Assembly: GCF_016734905.1 (NCBI RefSeq)
Contig: NZ_JAERPO010000004.1
Coordinates: 56,404-120,403, forward strand
From: Sphingopyxis jiangsuensis
GTDB lineage: Bacteria > Pseudomonadota > Alphaproteobacteria > Sphingomonadales > Sphingomonadaceae
Length of the DNA stretch: 64,000 bases
Reading direction: 5' to 3'
Within the stretch, counting starts at the first letter, position 1. Each line of letters starts with the position of its first letter. Shown here in pieces: positions 33,948 to 41,966 of the stretch. The translations under genes were made by a program, and so were the position numbers. The notes beneath the pieces were generated by a model. It made no database searches. It saw nothing but the letters and a program-made list of their open reading frames with translations, and was not told the origin of the DNA.

Positions 33948-34276
33948 TGATCGGAAACTTCCAGTTGGCGGGTGACGGCTATGCCGGATCGATCCGCACC
34001 CTGCTTCTCGACGCGATGATCGCGATCGTTCCGGCTGCGCCGTCCGACGCCGAGAATGCACCCGGCTGGCGGGTGCTGCTCGTCGAAGCCGACGATGGCG
34101 TCGAAATCGGAGCGGGCTGGGATCGCAGCGGCGAACGCGCCGGCTCCTATATCGCGCTGCAGATCGACGACCCGGCGTTGCCGGGGCCGCTGCGCGCCAA
34201 CCTCATCCGCTCGACGCGAAACGAGGGCGACTATCACCTTCTGTGGTCGCGTCCGGCGCCCCAAGGCGGAGCCTGA
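33944..34276 (+). CDS. DUF736 family protein
   Basis: A 110-residue member of DUF736 (MMIGNFQLAGDGYAGSIRTL, then NAPGWRVLLVEADDGVEIGA and NEGDYHLLWSRPAP). It is the copy within the core conjugation operon: its start overlaps the traF stop (ATGATG) and the transglycosylase start follows after three bases. DUF736 genes are a constant neighbour of traF in these elements, which suggests a part in transfer or its control. Confidence 0.9.
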   Translation: MMIGNFQLAGDGYAGSIRTLLLDAMIAIVPAAPSDAENAPGWRVLLVEADDGVEIGAGWDRSGERAGSYIALQIDDPALPGPLRANLIRSTRNEGDYHLLWSRPAPQGGA

Positions 34277-34279
34277 CCG

Positions 34280-35008
34280 GTGCGGCCCTCGGCTCGCTCG
34301 GCGCGCATCCGCGCCATGCGCATCGCCGGTGCCGCATTGCTGGCGCTTGCGGCACTGCCTGCCGTTCCGGCGGCAGCCCGCGAGCCCTCTGGGCAAGCTG
34401 TGGCGGTCCATCCTTATGCCGCGCATGTGACCGAGGCAGCGCAGCGCTTCGCCATTCCGGAAGCGTGGATATGGCGCGTGATGCATGTCGAGAGCCGCGG
34501 CCGATCGCGCGCTGTCTCTCACGCCGGTGCGATGGGGCTGATGCAGATCATGCCCGCGACCTGGGCGATGCTGACGGCGCGCTATCGGCTGGGCTCCGAT
34601 CCCTTCGATGTGCGCGCCAACATCCATGCCGGTGCGGCCTATCTGCGCATGATGTGGGACCGTTATGGCGACGTCTCGCTGATGCTCGCCGCCTATAATG
34701 CCGGTCCCGGCCGCGTCGACGCCTATGCGGCCGGACGGCGAGGACTTCCCGCCGAGACTGTCGCCTATGTTGCAGCGATCGCACCGTCGATCGGCGCATC
34801 GGGCGTCGCTTCGCTCGCCCCCGCGCCGGCATCGACGGCACCGAGCTGGCGCAGCGCATCGCTCTTCGCGGGGCGCAGCGATGGTACTGCCGATGTTCAT
34901 TCCGCTGCACAGCCGGTGCAGATTGGGCGCAGCGACAGTGCGACGCAAGATGCGTCCCCTCGCGCGCCTGCGGCGCTCTTCGTTCCACTTTCCGGCCGCG
35001 ATCGATGA
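34280..35008 (+). CDS. Lytic transglycosylase (VirB1-like)
   Basis: A 242-residue periplasmic enzyme. After a signal peptide (ALLALAALPAVPAAA) comes an SLT domain with the catalytic glutamate in MHVESRGRSRAVS, GAMGLMQIMPATWA, NIHAGAAYLRMM and LAAYNAGPGRV. It should open peptidoglycan for assembly of the transfer channel. The last 70 residues are Ala/Pro/Ser-rich and probably unfolded. The start is GTG, three bases after the DUF736 stop. Its stop overlaps the start of a small reading frame. Confidence 0.92.
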   Translation: MRPSARSARIRAMRIAGAALLALAALPAVPAAAREPSGQAVAVHPYAAHVTEAAQRFAIPEAWIWRVMHVESRGRSRAVSHAGAMGLMQIMPATWAMLTARYRLGSDPFDVRANIHAGAAYLRMMWDRYGDVSLMLAAYNAGPGRVDAYAAGRRGLPAETVAYVAAIAPSIGASGVASLAPAPASTAPSWRSASLFAGRSDGTADVHSAAQPVQIGRSDSATQDASPRAPAALFVPLSGRDR

Positions 35009-35235
35009 ACTTCGGCGCCTGTTCTTCGATGGCATGCCCGGATCTGTCGGCTGGGGCGTTTTTGCTCGTCTGGAAGGGAAAGGGGGCATGGCAAGATAAA
35101 AGACCGGCCATCTTGCTGGCGGTATGTGGTTGGTTTGTCTCGCTATTACCGTATGGCACCCGAGACCTGCTGCCATATATCTCCCTTGGTTCGGGCCTGT
35201 TTTCAACGACTTGTAATATGGCTGCTCGCGTATGA
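35005..35235 (+). CDS. Possible 76-residue protein between transglycosylase and relaxase genes
   Basis: The frame begins at an ATG inside the transglycosylase stop (ATGA) and ends inside the relaxase start (ATGA), so it fills the gap exactly. It encodes a weakly hydrophobic protein (RPAILLAVCGWFVSLLPYG). No family is recognised and there is no clear ribosome-binding site. The region is less GC-rich than the genes around it and may be non-coding transfer-origin DNA, in which case the exact fit is chance or a coupling device. Confidence 0.35.
   Translation: MNFGACSSMACPDLSAGAFLLVWKGKGAWQDKRPAILLAVCGWFVSLLPYGTRDLLPYISLGSGLFSTTCNMAARV
35085..35125. other. Candidate origin of transfer (oriT)
   Basis: GCAAGAT and ATCTTGC form a 7-bp inverted repeat with a 12-base spacer, just before the relaxase gene in a relatively AT-rich gap. 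The right arm contains ATCTTGCT, which resembles the nick site core ATCCTGC of IncP and Ti-type origins in all but one base. Relaxase genes of this kind usually have their oriT alongside. The exact site is inference. Confidence 0.35.
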
Positions 35236-36974
35236 GCGCCGACGACAATGATTTTCGGATCAGGCCGGGAAGAGGGCGCAATGCGGGGGCCGGGTCGGCG
35301 GGCCGCGGCAAGCGGCTGGCCGCCGAGGTGCGGCGCGCCGCCGCGCGATCGGGCGCGACGCGGCTCCGGCGTGCCGGGCCATCGCGCGGCGGGACAGGGC
35401 GCCATGGGCGCGGCCGCCGCGCGCTCGCGGGCTTGCGCCGCGGCCCGACGATGCGCCGCGTTACCGTCATGGGGCGCATCGTCCGGCATCGCGGCGCGCA
35501 ATATCGCGCCGCACCTCTGGGACGGCACATCGCCTATCTCGAACGCGACGGCGTGTCGCGCGATGGGCGCGGTGCCTCCATGTTCGATGGCATCGGCGAC
35601 GACGCTGACCGCGACGCATTCGCCGAGCGCTGCGCCGGCGATCGCCACCATTTTCGCTTCATCGTCAGTCCCGAGGACGCGGCCGAGCTCGGGGACCTGC
35701 GCAGCTACACCCGGGACCTATTGCGCCAAATCGAGATCGATCTCGACACCCGGCTCGACTGGGTCGCGGTCGATCATTGGAACACCGACAATCCGCATAT
35801 CCATGTGCTGGTGCGCGGGGTCGCGGCCGATGGCGCCGACCTCGTCATCGACCGGGCCTATATGGCGGAAGGTGTGCGCGGCCGCGCGTCCGAAATCGCG
35901 ACGCTCGAGCTGGGTCCGAGGAGCGAACTTCAGGTCGATGCTGCGCTCCGTCGCGAGATTGATGCAGAACGCTGGACGAGCCTCGATGCGGAGCTGGCAC
36001 GCCGCGCGCTCGAGAGCGAGATCGTCGATCTGCGCCCTGTCGCGGGAACCGAGGCGGGGCGCGAACGGCACCTTCTCGGTCGGGCCGCGAAACTGGAAAC
36101 TTTGGGGCTCACCTCGCGGGTCGGGCCAGCCCAATATCTGATCGATCCGGCAGCCGAAGACCGGCTCCGCGCGATCGGCGAGCGCGGCGACATCATCAAG
36201 ACGATGCACCGCGAGATGGCGGCGCGCGGGATCGCGTTCGATGCGTCGGCGATCGCGATCGGCGACCGGGGCGAGGGGCCCGTGATCGGCCGTCTCGTCG
36301 CGCGGGGACTCGACGACGAGCTCGCAGGCTCGGCCTATGCTATCATCGACGGGGTCGACGGGCGGACGCACCATATCCGCTTTCCCGATCTCGAATGGAC
36401 GGGCGATGCGAAGCCCGGCGCGATCGTCGAGCTGAGGCATTGGGATGGGCGCGATGGCGTCCGCCACATCTCGCTCGCCGTTCGCTCCGATCTGCCGATC
36501 GGCGAACAGGTCGAGGCGCGCGGGGCCACCTGGCTCGACCGACAGCTCGCTTCGCCCGAGCGCACGATGCGCGCCGAGGGCTTCGGGCGCGAGGTCCAAG
36601 GCGCGATGAAGGCGCGCGCCACCTTTCTCGATCGCGAGGACCTCCTGCCGCGCAGCATGGACCACAGGCCGGCGAAAGAGCGGATCGAGAGGCTTCGGCG
36701 AAGCGAGATGGAGACGGCGGTCGAGGCGATCGCGGCGCGTACCGGCCTCGAGCATCGCCCATCGGCATCGGGCGAGCATGTGAGCGGCATCTACCGCGAG
36801 AGGGTGCAACTCGCCTCGGGGCGCTTCGCGATGATCGACGACGGGCTCGGCTTCCAGCTCGTGCCCTGGCGCCCCGCGCTCGAGCCCCACCTCGGCAAGC
36901 ATCTCAGCGGAACCGTGACGGGCGGGGGCGGCATCGACTGGTCGCTCGGGCGCGGCCGTGGGCTCGGCATCTGA
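35232..36974 (+). CDS. Relaxase (VirD2-like, DUF3363 domain)
   Basis: A 580-residue relaxase. After a basic, low-complexity start come HIAYLERDG, RHHFRFIVSPEDAAEL and the metal-binding histidine pair in DHWNTDNPHIHVLVRG; the DUF3363 part occupies the C-terminal half (GRGEGPVIGRLV-like, RATFLDREDLLPRSM). It should nick oriT and lead the strand into the recipient. The catalytic tyrosine is likely among the N-terminal residues but I cannot assign it securely. The gene is 18 bases ahead of traG. Confidence 0.92.
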   Translation: MSADDNDFRIRPGRGRNAGAGSAGRGKRLAAEVRRAAARSGATRLRRAGPSRGGTGRHGRGRRALAGLRRGPTMRRVTVMGRIVRHRGAQYRAAPLGRHIAYLERDGVSRDGRGASMFDGIGDDADRDAFAERCAGDRHHFRFIVSPEDAAELGDLRSYTRDLLRQIEIDLDTRLDWVAVDHWNTDNPHIHVLVRGVAADGADLVIDRAYMAEGVRGRASEIATLELGPRSELQVDAALRREIDAERWTSLDAELARRALESEIVDLRPVAGTEAGRERHLLGRAAKLETLGLTSRVGPAQYLIDPAAEDRLRAIGERGDIIKTMHREMAARGIAFDASAIAIGDRGEGPVIGRLVARGLDDELAGSAYAIIDGVDGRTHHIRFPDLEWTGDAKPGAIVELRHWDGRDGVRHISLAVRSDLPIGEQVEARGATWLDRQLASPERTMRAEGFGREVQGAMKARATFLDREDLLPRSMDHRPAKERIERLRRSEMETAVEAIAARTGLEHRPSASGEHVSGIYRERVQLASGRFAMIDDGLGFQLVPWRPALEPHLGKHLSGTVTGGGGIDWSLGRGRGLGI

Positions 36975-36991
36975 CCGGACAGGAGACAACC

Positions 36992-38986
36992 ATGAACGAC
37001 CGCATCCTCTGGGGGCAGATCACCGTCATCTTCCTGATCGTGCTCGGCGCGGTGTGGACCGCGACGCAGTGGACGGCATGGGAGCTTGGCTATCAGGCGG
37101 CGCTCGGTGACCCCTGGTTCCGTATCTCGAACTATCCTGTCTATCCACCGCCTGCCTTCTTCTGGTGGTGGTTCGCCTTTGACGCTTATGCGCCGCCGGT
37201 CTTCTACCGCGGCGCCGCCATCGCGGCATCGGGCGGGTTCCTCTCGATCATCGTCGCCATCTTCATGTCGATCTGGCGAGCCCGCGAGCGACGCCGCGCC
37301 GAGACCTACGGCTCGGCGCGCTGGGCGAGCGCGCGCGAAGTGCGCGCCGCGGGCATGCTCGGCGAGGGCGGGGTCATCATTGGGCGGCTCGGGAAGCATT
37401 ATCTTCGGCATGACGGCGCCGAGCATCTCCTCTGCTTCGCCCCGACGCGGTCGGGCAAGGGGGTGGGGCTCGTTATCCCGACCTTGCTGACATGGCCGGG
37501 GAGCTGCATCATCCACGACATCAAGGGTGAGAATTGGGAGCTGACCGCGGGCTTCCGGGCGAGGCACGGCCGCGTGTTGCTGTTCCACCCGACCAACAAG
37601 GCCTCGGCCGCTTATAATCCCCTCTTCGAGGTGCGGCGGGGCGAATGGGAAGTGCGCGACGTGCAGAATGTCGCCGACGTGTTGGTCGATCCGGAAGGGA
37701 GCCTCGAGAAAAGAAATCACTGGGAAAAGACGAGTCACGCGCTGCTGGTCGGCGCGATCCTCCATGTCCTCTACGCCGAAGAAGACAAGACGCTCGCCGG
37801 GGTCGCCGCCTTCCTCTCGGACCCGCGCCGCCCGATCGAGACGACGCTTCGGCGGATGAAGACGACGAAGCATCTCGGCACGTCGGTCCATCCAGTCGTC
37901 GCGGCGGCGGCGCAGGAGCTTCTGAACAAGAGCGAGAATGAGCGGTCGGGGGTGCTCTCGACCGCGATGTCCTTCCTCGGCCTCTACCGCGACCCCGTGA
38001 TCGCCGCGGTGACAGCCCGGTCCGAATGGCGGATCGCCGACCTGATGGGGGACAACGTGCCGGTTTCGCTCTACCTCGTCGTCCCGCCGGGCGACATCAG
38101 CCGCACAAAGCCGCTCATTCGCTTGATCCTCAACCAGATCGGCCGCCGGCTCACCGAGGAGCTCAATCCCGCTGCGCGGCCGCGCCGGCTGCTCCTCATG
38201 CTCGACGAGTTCCCTGCACTCGGGCGGCTAGATTTTTTCGAGAGCGCGCTCGCCTTCATGGCGGGATACGGCATCAAGGCCTTCCTGATCGCGCAGTCGT
38301 TGAACCAGATCGAAAAGGCCTACGGCCAGAACAATGCGATCCTCGACAATTGCCATGTGCGCGTCAGCTTCGCGACCAACGACGAGCGCACCGCCAAGCG
38401 CATCTCGGATGCACTCGGCACCGCAACCGAGCAGCGCGCGATGAAGAATTATGCCGGACACCGGCTCTCGCCCTGGCTTGGTCATCTCATGGTGTCGCGC
38501 ACCGAGACCGCCCGCGCCCTGCTGACGCCGGGCGAGGTGATGCAATTACCGCCCGACGACGAGATCGTCATGGTCGCGGGACTCGCGCCCATCCGGGCGA
38601 AGAAGGCACGCTATTTTCTCGACGCCCGCTTTCAGGCGCGGATCGTTCCGCCGCCGACGATAAGGGCCCACCCGGCGAGGCCGAACGATTGGACGAGCGC
38701 GGTCGAAGCCGCACCTACGGAACCGCCCCTCGCATTGCCTGCGCCCGCCGTGATCCAAGCCGAGAACGAGGAAGGCGATGCTGCCAACAGCGGGATCCGG
38801 CAGGAACCGGAAATCCCGGTGCATGAAGATATCGCGCCGCCACCGAGGCCGGTGCAGGGCGAGTTCGACTATGCCGACGACGAGGCCCAGAGCGACGCCA
38901 CGCGTGCCCGCGCCGCCGCCGATCGACGCCTTTCGCGCGCCGCGCGCAATGCCTCGCTCGATCCGGGTGATGGGATCGACCTGTGA
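36992..38986 (+). CDS. traG: TraG type IV coupling protein (VirD4 family)
   Basis: A 664-residue inner-membrane ATPase that links the relaxase-DNA complex to the secretion channel. Two N-terminal membrane helices (about residues 8-25 and 74-95) precede Walker A PTRSGKGVG (151-159); the Walker B region is LLLMLDEFPALG and FLIAQSLNQIEKAYG is the downstream family block. The C-terminal 90 residues are acidic and Pro/Ala-rich. AGGAGACAACC precedes the ATG. Its stop codon overlaps the copG start. Confidence 0.95.
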   Translation: MNDRILWGQITVIFLIVLGAVWTATQWTAWELGYQAALGDPWFRISNYPVYPPPAFFWWWFAFDAYAPPVFYRGAAIAASGGFLSIIVAIFMSIWRARERRRAETYGSARWASAREVRAAGMLGEGGVIIGRLGKHYLRHDGAEHLLCFAPTRSGKGVGLVIPTLLTWPGSCIIHDIKGENWELTAGFRARHGRVLLFHPTNKASAAYNPLFEVRRGEWEVRDVQNVADVLVDPEGSLEKRNHWEKTSHALLVGAILHVLYAEEDKTLAGVAAFLSDPRRPIETTLRRMKTTKHLGTSVHPVVAAAAQELLNKSENERSGVLSTAMSFLGLYRDPVIAAVTARSEWRIADLMGDNVPVSLYLVVPPGDISRTKPLIRLILNQIGRRLTEELNPAARPRRLLLMLDEFPALGRLDFFESALAFMAGYGIKAFLIAQSLNQIEKAYGQNNAILDNCHVRVSFATNDERTAKRISDALGTATEQRAMKNYAGHRLSPWLGHLMVSRTETARALLTPGEVMQLPPDDEIVMVAGLAPIRAKKARYFLDARFQARIVPPPTIRAHPARPNDWTSAVEAAPTEPPLALPAPAVIQAENEEGDAANSGIRQEPEIPVHEDIAPPPRPVQGEFDYADDEAQSDATRARAAADRRLSRAARNASLDPGDGIDL

Positions 38987-39393
38987 GCCGCGCCCACATC
39001 AAGCAGACCTATCGCCTCGACACCATGCTGGTCCGGAACATCGAAGATAGGGCCCGGCAGCGCGGCACGACCAAGACCGAGGTTGTGGAGGCGGCGCTCA
39101 TGGCCTTCCTCTCCCCTGAGGATAAAGACCGGGCAGAGGGATTGCTGATCCGGCGTCTGGATCGTATCGGTCGCCTGTTGGAACGCCTCGAATGGCATGC
39201 GGATCTCACCAACGAGACGCTGGCGCTGTTCGTTCGGCACTGGCTGACAAGCACGACGCCGCTTCCGGACAGCGCGCTCGCGGCTGCGCAGGCGACCGGG
39301 AAGCGGCGGTGGGAGGGCTTTGTCGAGGTCCTTGCGAAGCGGATGGACGGTGGCACGAAGCTCGCGACCGAATTGAGCCGCGACGAGCCTTAG
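38983..39393 (+). CDS. CopG-type ribbon-helix-helix regulator of the tra/trb operon
   Basis: A 136-residue protein. IKQTYRLDTMLVRNIEDRAR and TTKTEVVEAALMAFL form a ribbon-helix-helix domain; the rest is helical (DRIGRLLERLEWHADLTNET). In related elements this gene lies between traG and trbB and is presumed to control the transfer genes. The start is a GTG overlapping the traG stop. At its 3' end it overlaps the opposite-strand RadC gene by four bases (TTAG), and trbB lies 2.6 kb away. Confidence 0.88.
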   Translation: MSRAHIKQTYRLDTMLVRNIEDRARQRGTTKTEVVEAALMAFLSPEDKDRAEGLLIRRLDRIGRLLERLEWHADLTNETLALFVRHWLTSTTPLPDSALAAAQATGKRRWEGFVEVLAKRMDGGTKLATELSRDEP

Positions 39394-40361
39394 TCCGATC
39401 CCGCAAGAAAATAGGCGCGAATAAGGTGCGAAGTCTCTGGGCTGAGGCGGACGAAGGTTCGGCGCCCGTCATAGAGATCGGGGATGCGGAGGATCATGCC
39501 GACGTCGCTGAGCTTCTGACACAAGCGAACGGCGCTGCTCATCGGGATGCTCGGGGTGAGGCACAGCGCGCTGACGGAGATCGGTTTGCGTTCGCGCTCA
39601 TGGATAAACAGGTCGACGAGCATCTCCCACGCCGGATCGCCGAACAGTTCGGGAGTGCCGAACAATTGCTGGCGAAGCAGGCGCCGACGCATCATGGCCT
39701 TGGCGTTTTCGAGCGCGAGCTCGTCATCGCGGTCCGTGCCGCTCCGATCGGGACTCTTCAACGTGAAAGCCGGCATTCCCGTACTGGCGGAAGACCCATC
39801 GCGCTCAATGAGGTGATGCGCTTGGGTCGCGGTCACGACAATATGGTCGATGACCGCGACCCCGAGCGATCGTCCGATCTGGTCGAGGTGCCGGGTGACC
39901 TCAATATCCTCGCGGCTGGGCGTAGCATCGCCGCTCGGATGGTTGTGCGCAAGGATAATGGCCACGGCGTTCAGTTCGAGGGCACGCCGGAAGATCGTCC
40001 GGGGGTAGAGCTTGATTTGCGAAATCGTCCCCCGCTGCATCTCTTCGTCGGCGATGAGGCGATGCGACGCATCGAGGAACAGGATACGGAACCGCTCGTC
40101 GGCGAGGCTCCCCATCGACAGGATCAGATAGTGGCGAAGATCGGGCGAAACGGGATCGATCCGGATACCGCGGATGTCCGCGGTCACCGCGGCGATCGCC
40201 GCGTCGCGCGCTCCGAAGATGACAGCCGCGGCCGCTGGATGGGACCCGATAACCCGGGCGATCGCTTCTTGCTCCTGTGCCCAGAGCCGGCCTAGGGACT
40301 GAAACTCGCTTAGGAGCGCGTCGGCGATGTCGAAGCCGCGTCCGGGGGCAGCGATCTCCAC
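39390..40361 (-). CDS. RadC-type JAB/MPN domain fused to a winged helix-turn-helix
   Basis: The visible protein has two domains. The first is RadC-like: FDIADALLSEFQSLGRL, then a JAMM metalloprotease-type motif in ILAHNHPSGDATPSREDIEV and AVIDHIVV. The second (last 110 residues) is a winged helix of the MarR type: WEMLVDLFIHERERKPISVS, LCLTPSIPMSSAVRLCQKL, DGRRTFVRLSP. RadC proteins are common on mobile elements but have no agreed function. No ATG is available; I mark the GTG that keeps the core, though similarity extends about 15 codons further upstream, so a CTG or other start is possible. This fusion is unusual. Confidence 0.75.
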   Translation of the reverse strand: MEIAAPGRGFDIADALLSEFQSLGRLWAQEQEAIARVIGSHPAAAAVIFGARDAAIAAVTADIRGIRIDPVSPDLRHYLILSMGSLADERFRILFLDASHRLIADEEMQRGTISQIKLYPRTIFRRALELNAVAIILAHNHPSGDATPSREDIEVTRHLDQIGRSLGVAVIDHIVVTATQAHHLIERDGSSASTGMPAFTLKSPDRSGTDRDDELALENAKAMMRRRLLRQQLFGTPELFGDPAWEMLVDLFIHERERKPISVSALCLTPSIPMSSAVRLCQKLSDVGMILRIPDLYDGRRTFVRLSPETSHLIRAYFLAGSD

Positions 40362-40798
40362 GAGACGTGCCAGGATGGATCGCTGCCGAACCGCTTCAGT
40401 CGACGCTGGTGATGCCAGGTTGCAAGGATGAGAAGAGGTGGAAGCAGCCAGGACGAGCCCACCTGCATCGTGAGATAGACCTTGGGGCTGATGGAGAGAT
40501 CCGCTGCCCTGCTGAGATGTGCGAGAAGCGGAAGCGCATGCAGTATCGCAACCGGGATCGGCCAGAAGCGATAAGCCACCAGCGCCAGTGCGAGCGTCGC
40601 GGCGGCGCCAAAAACATCGAGCAAGAGATAGCCAATGTCGAGCGAGTGGTAGGAGACAAGCCCGAAGCCGACCAGGATGCGATCCCAGATGACGATCGTC
40701 ACCGCGATCCCGACCATCGCCCGTTCGGGGCCGCCCCCTTTCCACACAGCGTAAATGAGGGCGATCAGCAAGAGAGAGGCGAAAATGGCAATCCGCAT
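40310..40798 (-). CDS. Hypothetical membrane protein
   Basis: A 162-residue protein with four or five hydrophobic segments (IAIFASLLLIALIYAVW, MVGIAVTIVIWDRILVGFG, GYLLLDVFGAAATLALALVA, PVAILHALPLLAHL, WLLPPLLILATW). Its 3' end overlaps the RadC-fusion gene by about 50 bases in another frame, suggesting coupled translation. It has no recognised family. It may anchor or regulate the products of the same minus-strand block. Confidence 0.65.
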   Translation of the reverse strand: MRIAIFASLLLIALIYAVWKGGGPERAMVGIAVTIVIWDRILVGFGLVSYHSLDIGYLLLDVFGAAATLALALVAYRFWPIPVAILHALPLLAHLSRAADLSISPKVYLTMQVGSSWLLPPLLILATWHHQRRLKRFGSDPSWHVSWRSLPPDAASTSPTRS

Positions 40799-40839
40799 TT
40801 CCTCGACTTTTCATGCTGATCGCTCTCGGTCAATTCGCT

Positions 40840-41169
40840 TCACGCAGCCGACGAGAGCGGAACAACATCCGTTCCGGCGCTGGCCGGACATTCGCGCAGA
40901 TCGTACCCGGCTGTCTCCTGCGCGATCTCGGCGAGCTCGCCATGCGCCCGGAGGATGTTTCCGCTGACCTTCACGAGCGACAACTGGGCCTCCACCAGCC
41001 GCAGGATCGTTCCTTGTCCGGTCGACGCGGGGACGCCGGTTGCTCGGCGCGCCATCACGACGCTTGCGGTGAGGGACGTAACGGCGATCAGCGCATCGTC
41101 GATGCTGCCTTCGGCATGCGGAACGTCGCGCTGCAGTCTGGCGGCGATTGCGGCGATATTCTGGGACAT
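40840..41169 (-). CDS. Conserved hypothetical protein
   Basis: A 109-residue, mostly helical protein (MSQNIAAIAARLQRDVPHAE, then GSIDDALIAVTSLTASVVMA and QGTILRLVEAQLSLVKVSGN). GAAGGAGAAGCT precedes the ATG. I recall similar proteins in sphingomonad genomes without an assigned role. It could form a four-helix bundle. It lies between the membrane protein gene and the LuxR-type regulator gene in the same direction. Confidence 0.7.
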   Translation of the reverse strand: MSQNIAAIAARLQRDVPHAEGSIDDALIAVTSLTASVVMARRATGVPASTGQGTILRLVEAQLSLVKVSGNILRAHGELAEIAQETAGYDLRECPASAGTDVVPLSSAA

Positions 41170-41228
41170 AGCTTCTCCTTCGCCGAAGCCAGGGAGCTTC
41201 AGCCGATTGGACCGATTTTTACGAGAGG

Positions 41229-41747
41229 TCAGCGCGATAGCAGTTGGTTTAGAGCCTGGGCGACACCGAGGCCGCCGAGAATGATCCAAACCGTTAAGGC
41301 CAATCCGGCAGCGTAGATCCACAGCCGCTTTGCCGAACCATGATCGCGCTTAAACAGACCCCTGAACGGCAGGCGAATTCCCGATGGCCCGCCCCGCAGC
41401 GCGGAACTGTCGTGCAGTTCCATGAGGTTGGGCGAGCCGCCGTCCGGAAACTCGGATCGCACCAATGTCGGCGACGGCGGAACCTCCACCGCGTCGTATG
41501 TCACTCGGTCGTATCTGTCCTTGAGCTGGCGGTAGATGAAGGCAGTTTCGTTGCGGTCCCGCACTCCGAGGGTGTCTCGAGCCAAATTCAGGCGCTGATC
41601 GACCGTATGCTTGGAGATATCGAGCAGCCGCGCGATTTCCTTCGAGGTCTTATGCTCGATAAGCAGGTCGAGACACGCGCGCTGCTTCTCTGTCAGGCGG
41701 CTCCATCGAAAATCATCGTCAGGTGGCTGCGACCCCGAATCATCCAT
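41229..41747 (-). CDS. LuxR-type HTH regulator with a C-terminal membrane anchor
   Basis: A 172-residue protein. Residues about 15-75 form a LuxR/GerE helix-turn-helix (LTEKQRACLDLLIEHKTSKE, ISKHTVDQRLNLAR), followed by a linker and one membrane helix at the end (LWIYAAGLALTVWIILGGLG). No receiver or ligand domain is present. Such small membrane-tethered HTH proteins occur repeatedly in sphingomonads, where their signal is unknown. It is divergent from trbB and may regulate the trb operon. No ribosome-binding site is obvious. Confidence 0.8.
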   Translation of the reverse strand: MDDSGSQPPDDDFRWSRLTEKQRACLDLLIEHKTSKEIARLLDISKHTVDQRLNLARDTLGVRDRNETAFIYRQLKDRYDRVTYDAVEVPPSPTLVRSEFPDGGSPNLMELHDSSALRGGPSGIRLPFRGLFKRDHGSAKRLWIYAAGLALTVWIILGGLGVAQALNQLLSR

Positions 41748-41966
41748 GGTCACACAATTGTCAAAATGCCGCCGTGCGCAACCTCCATGGGGGCGCGCTG
41801 CGGGTAAAGAGCCATGGACAGGCGGCGTCAGTGATTCCTGTTTATTGTCTTTTGTTCCCGCAGATTGATCGACGAACTTCCCTGTTGAACCCGGACCTTT
41901 TGTGCGTCTCTTACTCGACCCCGTCGAGCCGGGCGCCGTTGCCCGGACAGCAAAACGGGGTCTTAA
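41748..41966. promoter_or_regulatory. Divergent intergenic region between the luxR-type gene and trbB
   Basis: About 220 bases of lower GC content separate the two genes. AT-rich stretches (TTTATTGTCTTTTGTTC) could serve promoters in both directions. This is the only sizeable gap ahead of the trb genes, so the trb promoter is probably here. No clear palindrome was found. Confidence 0.4.
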
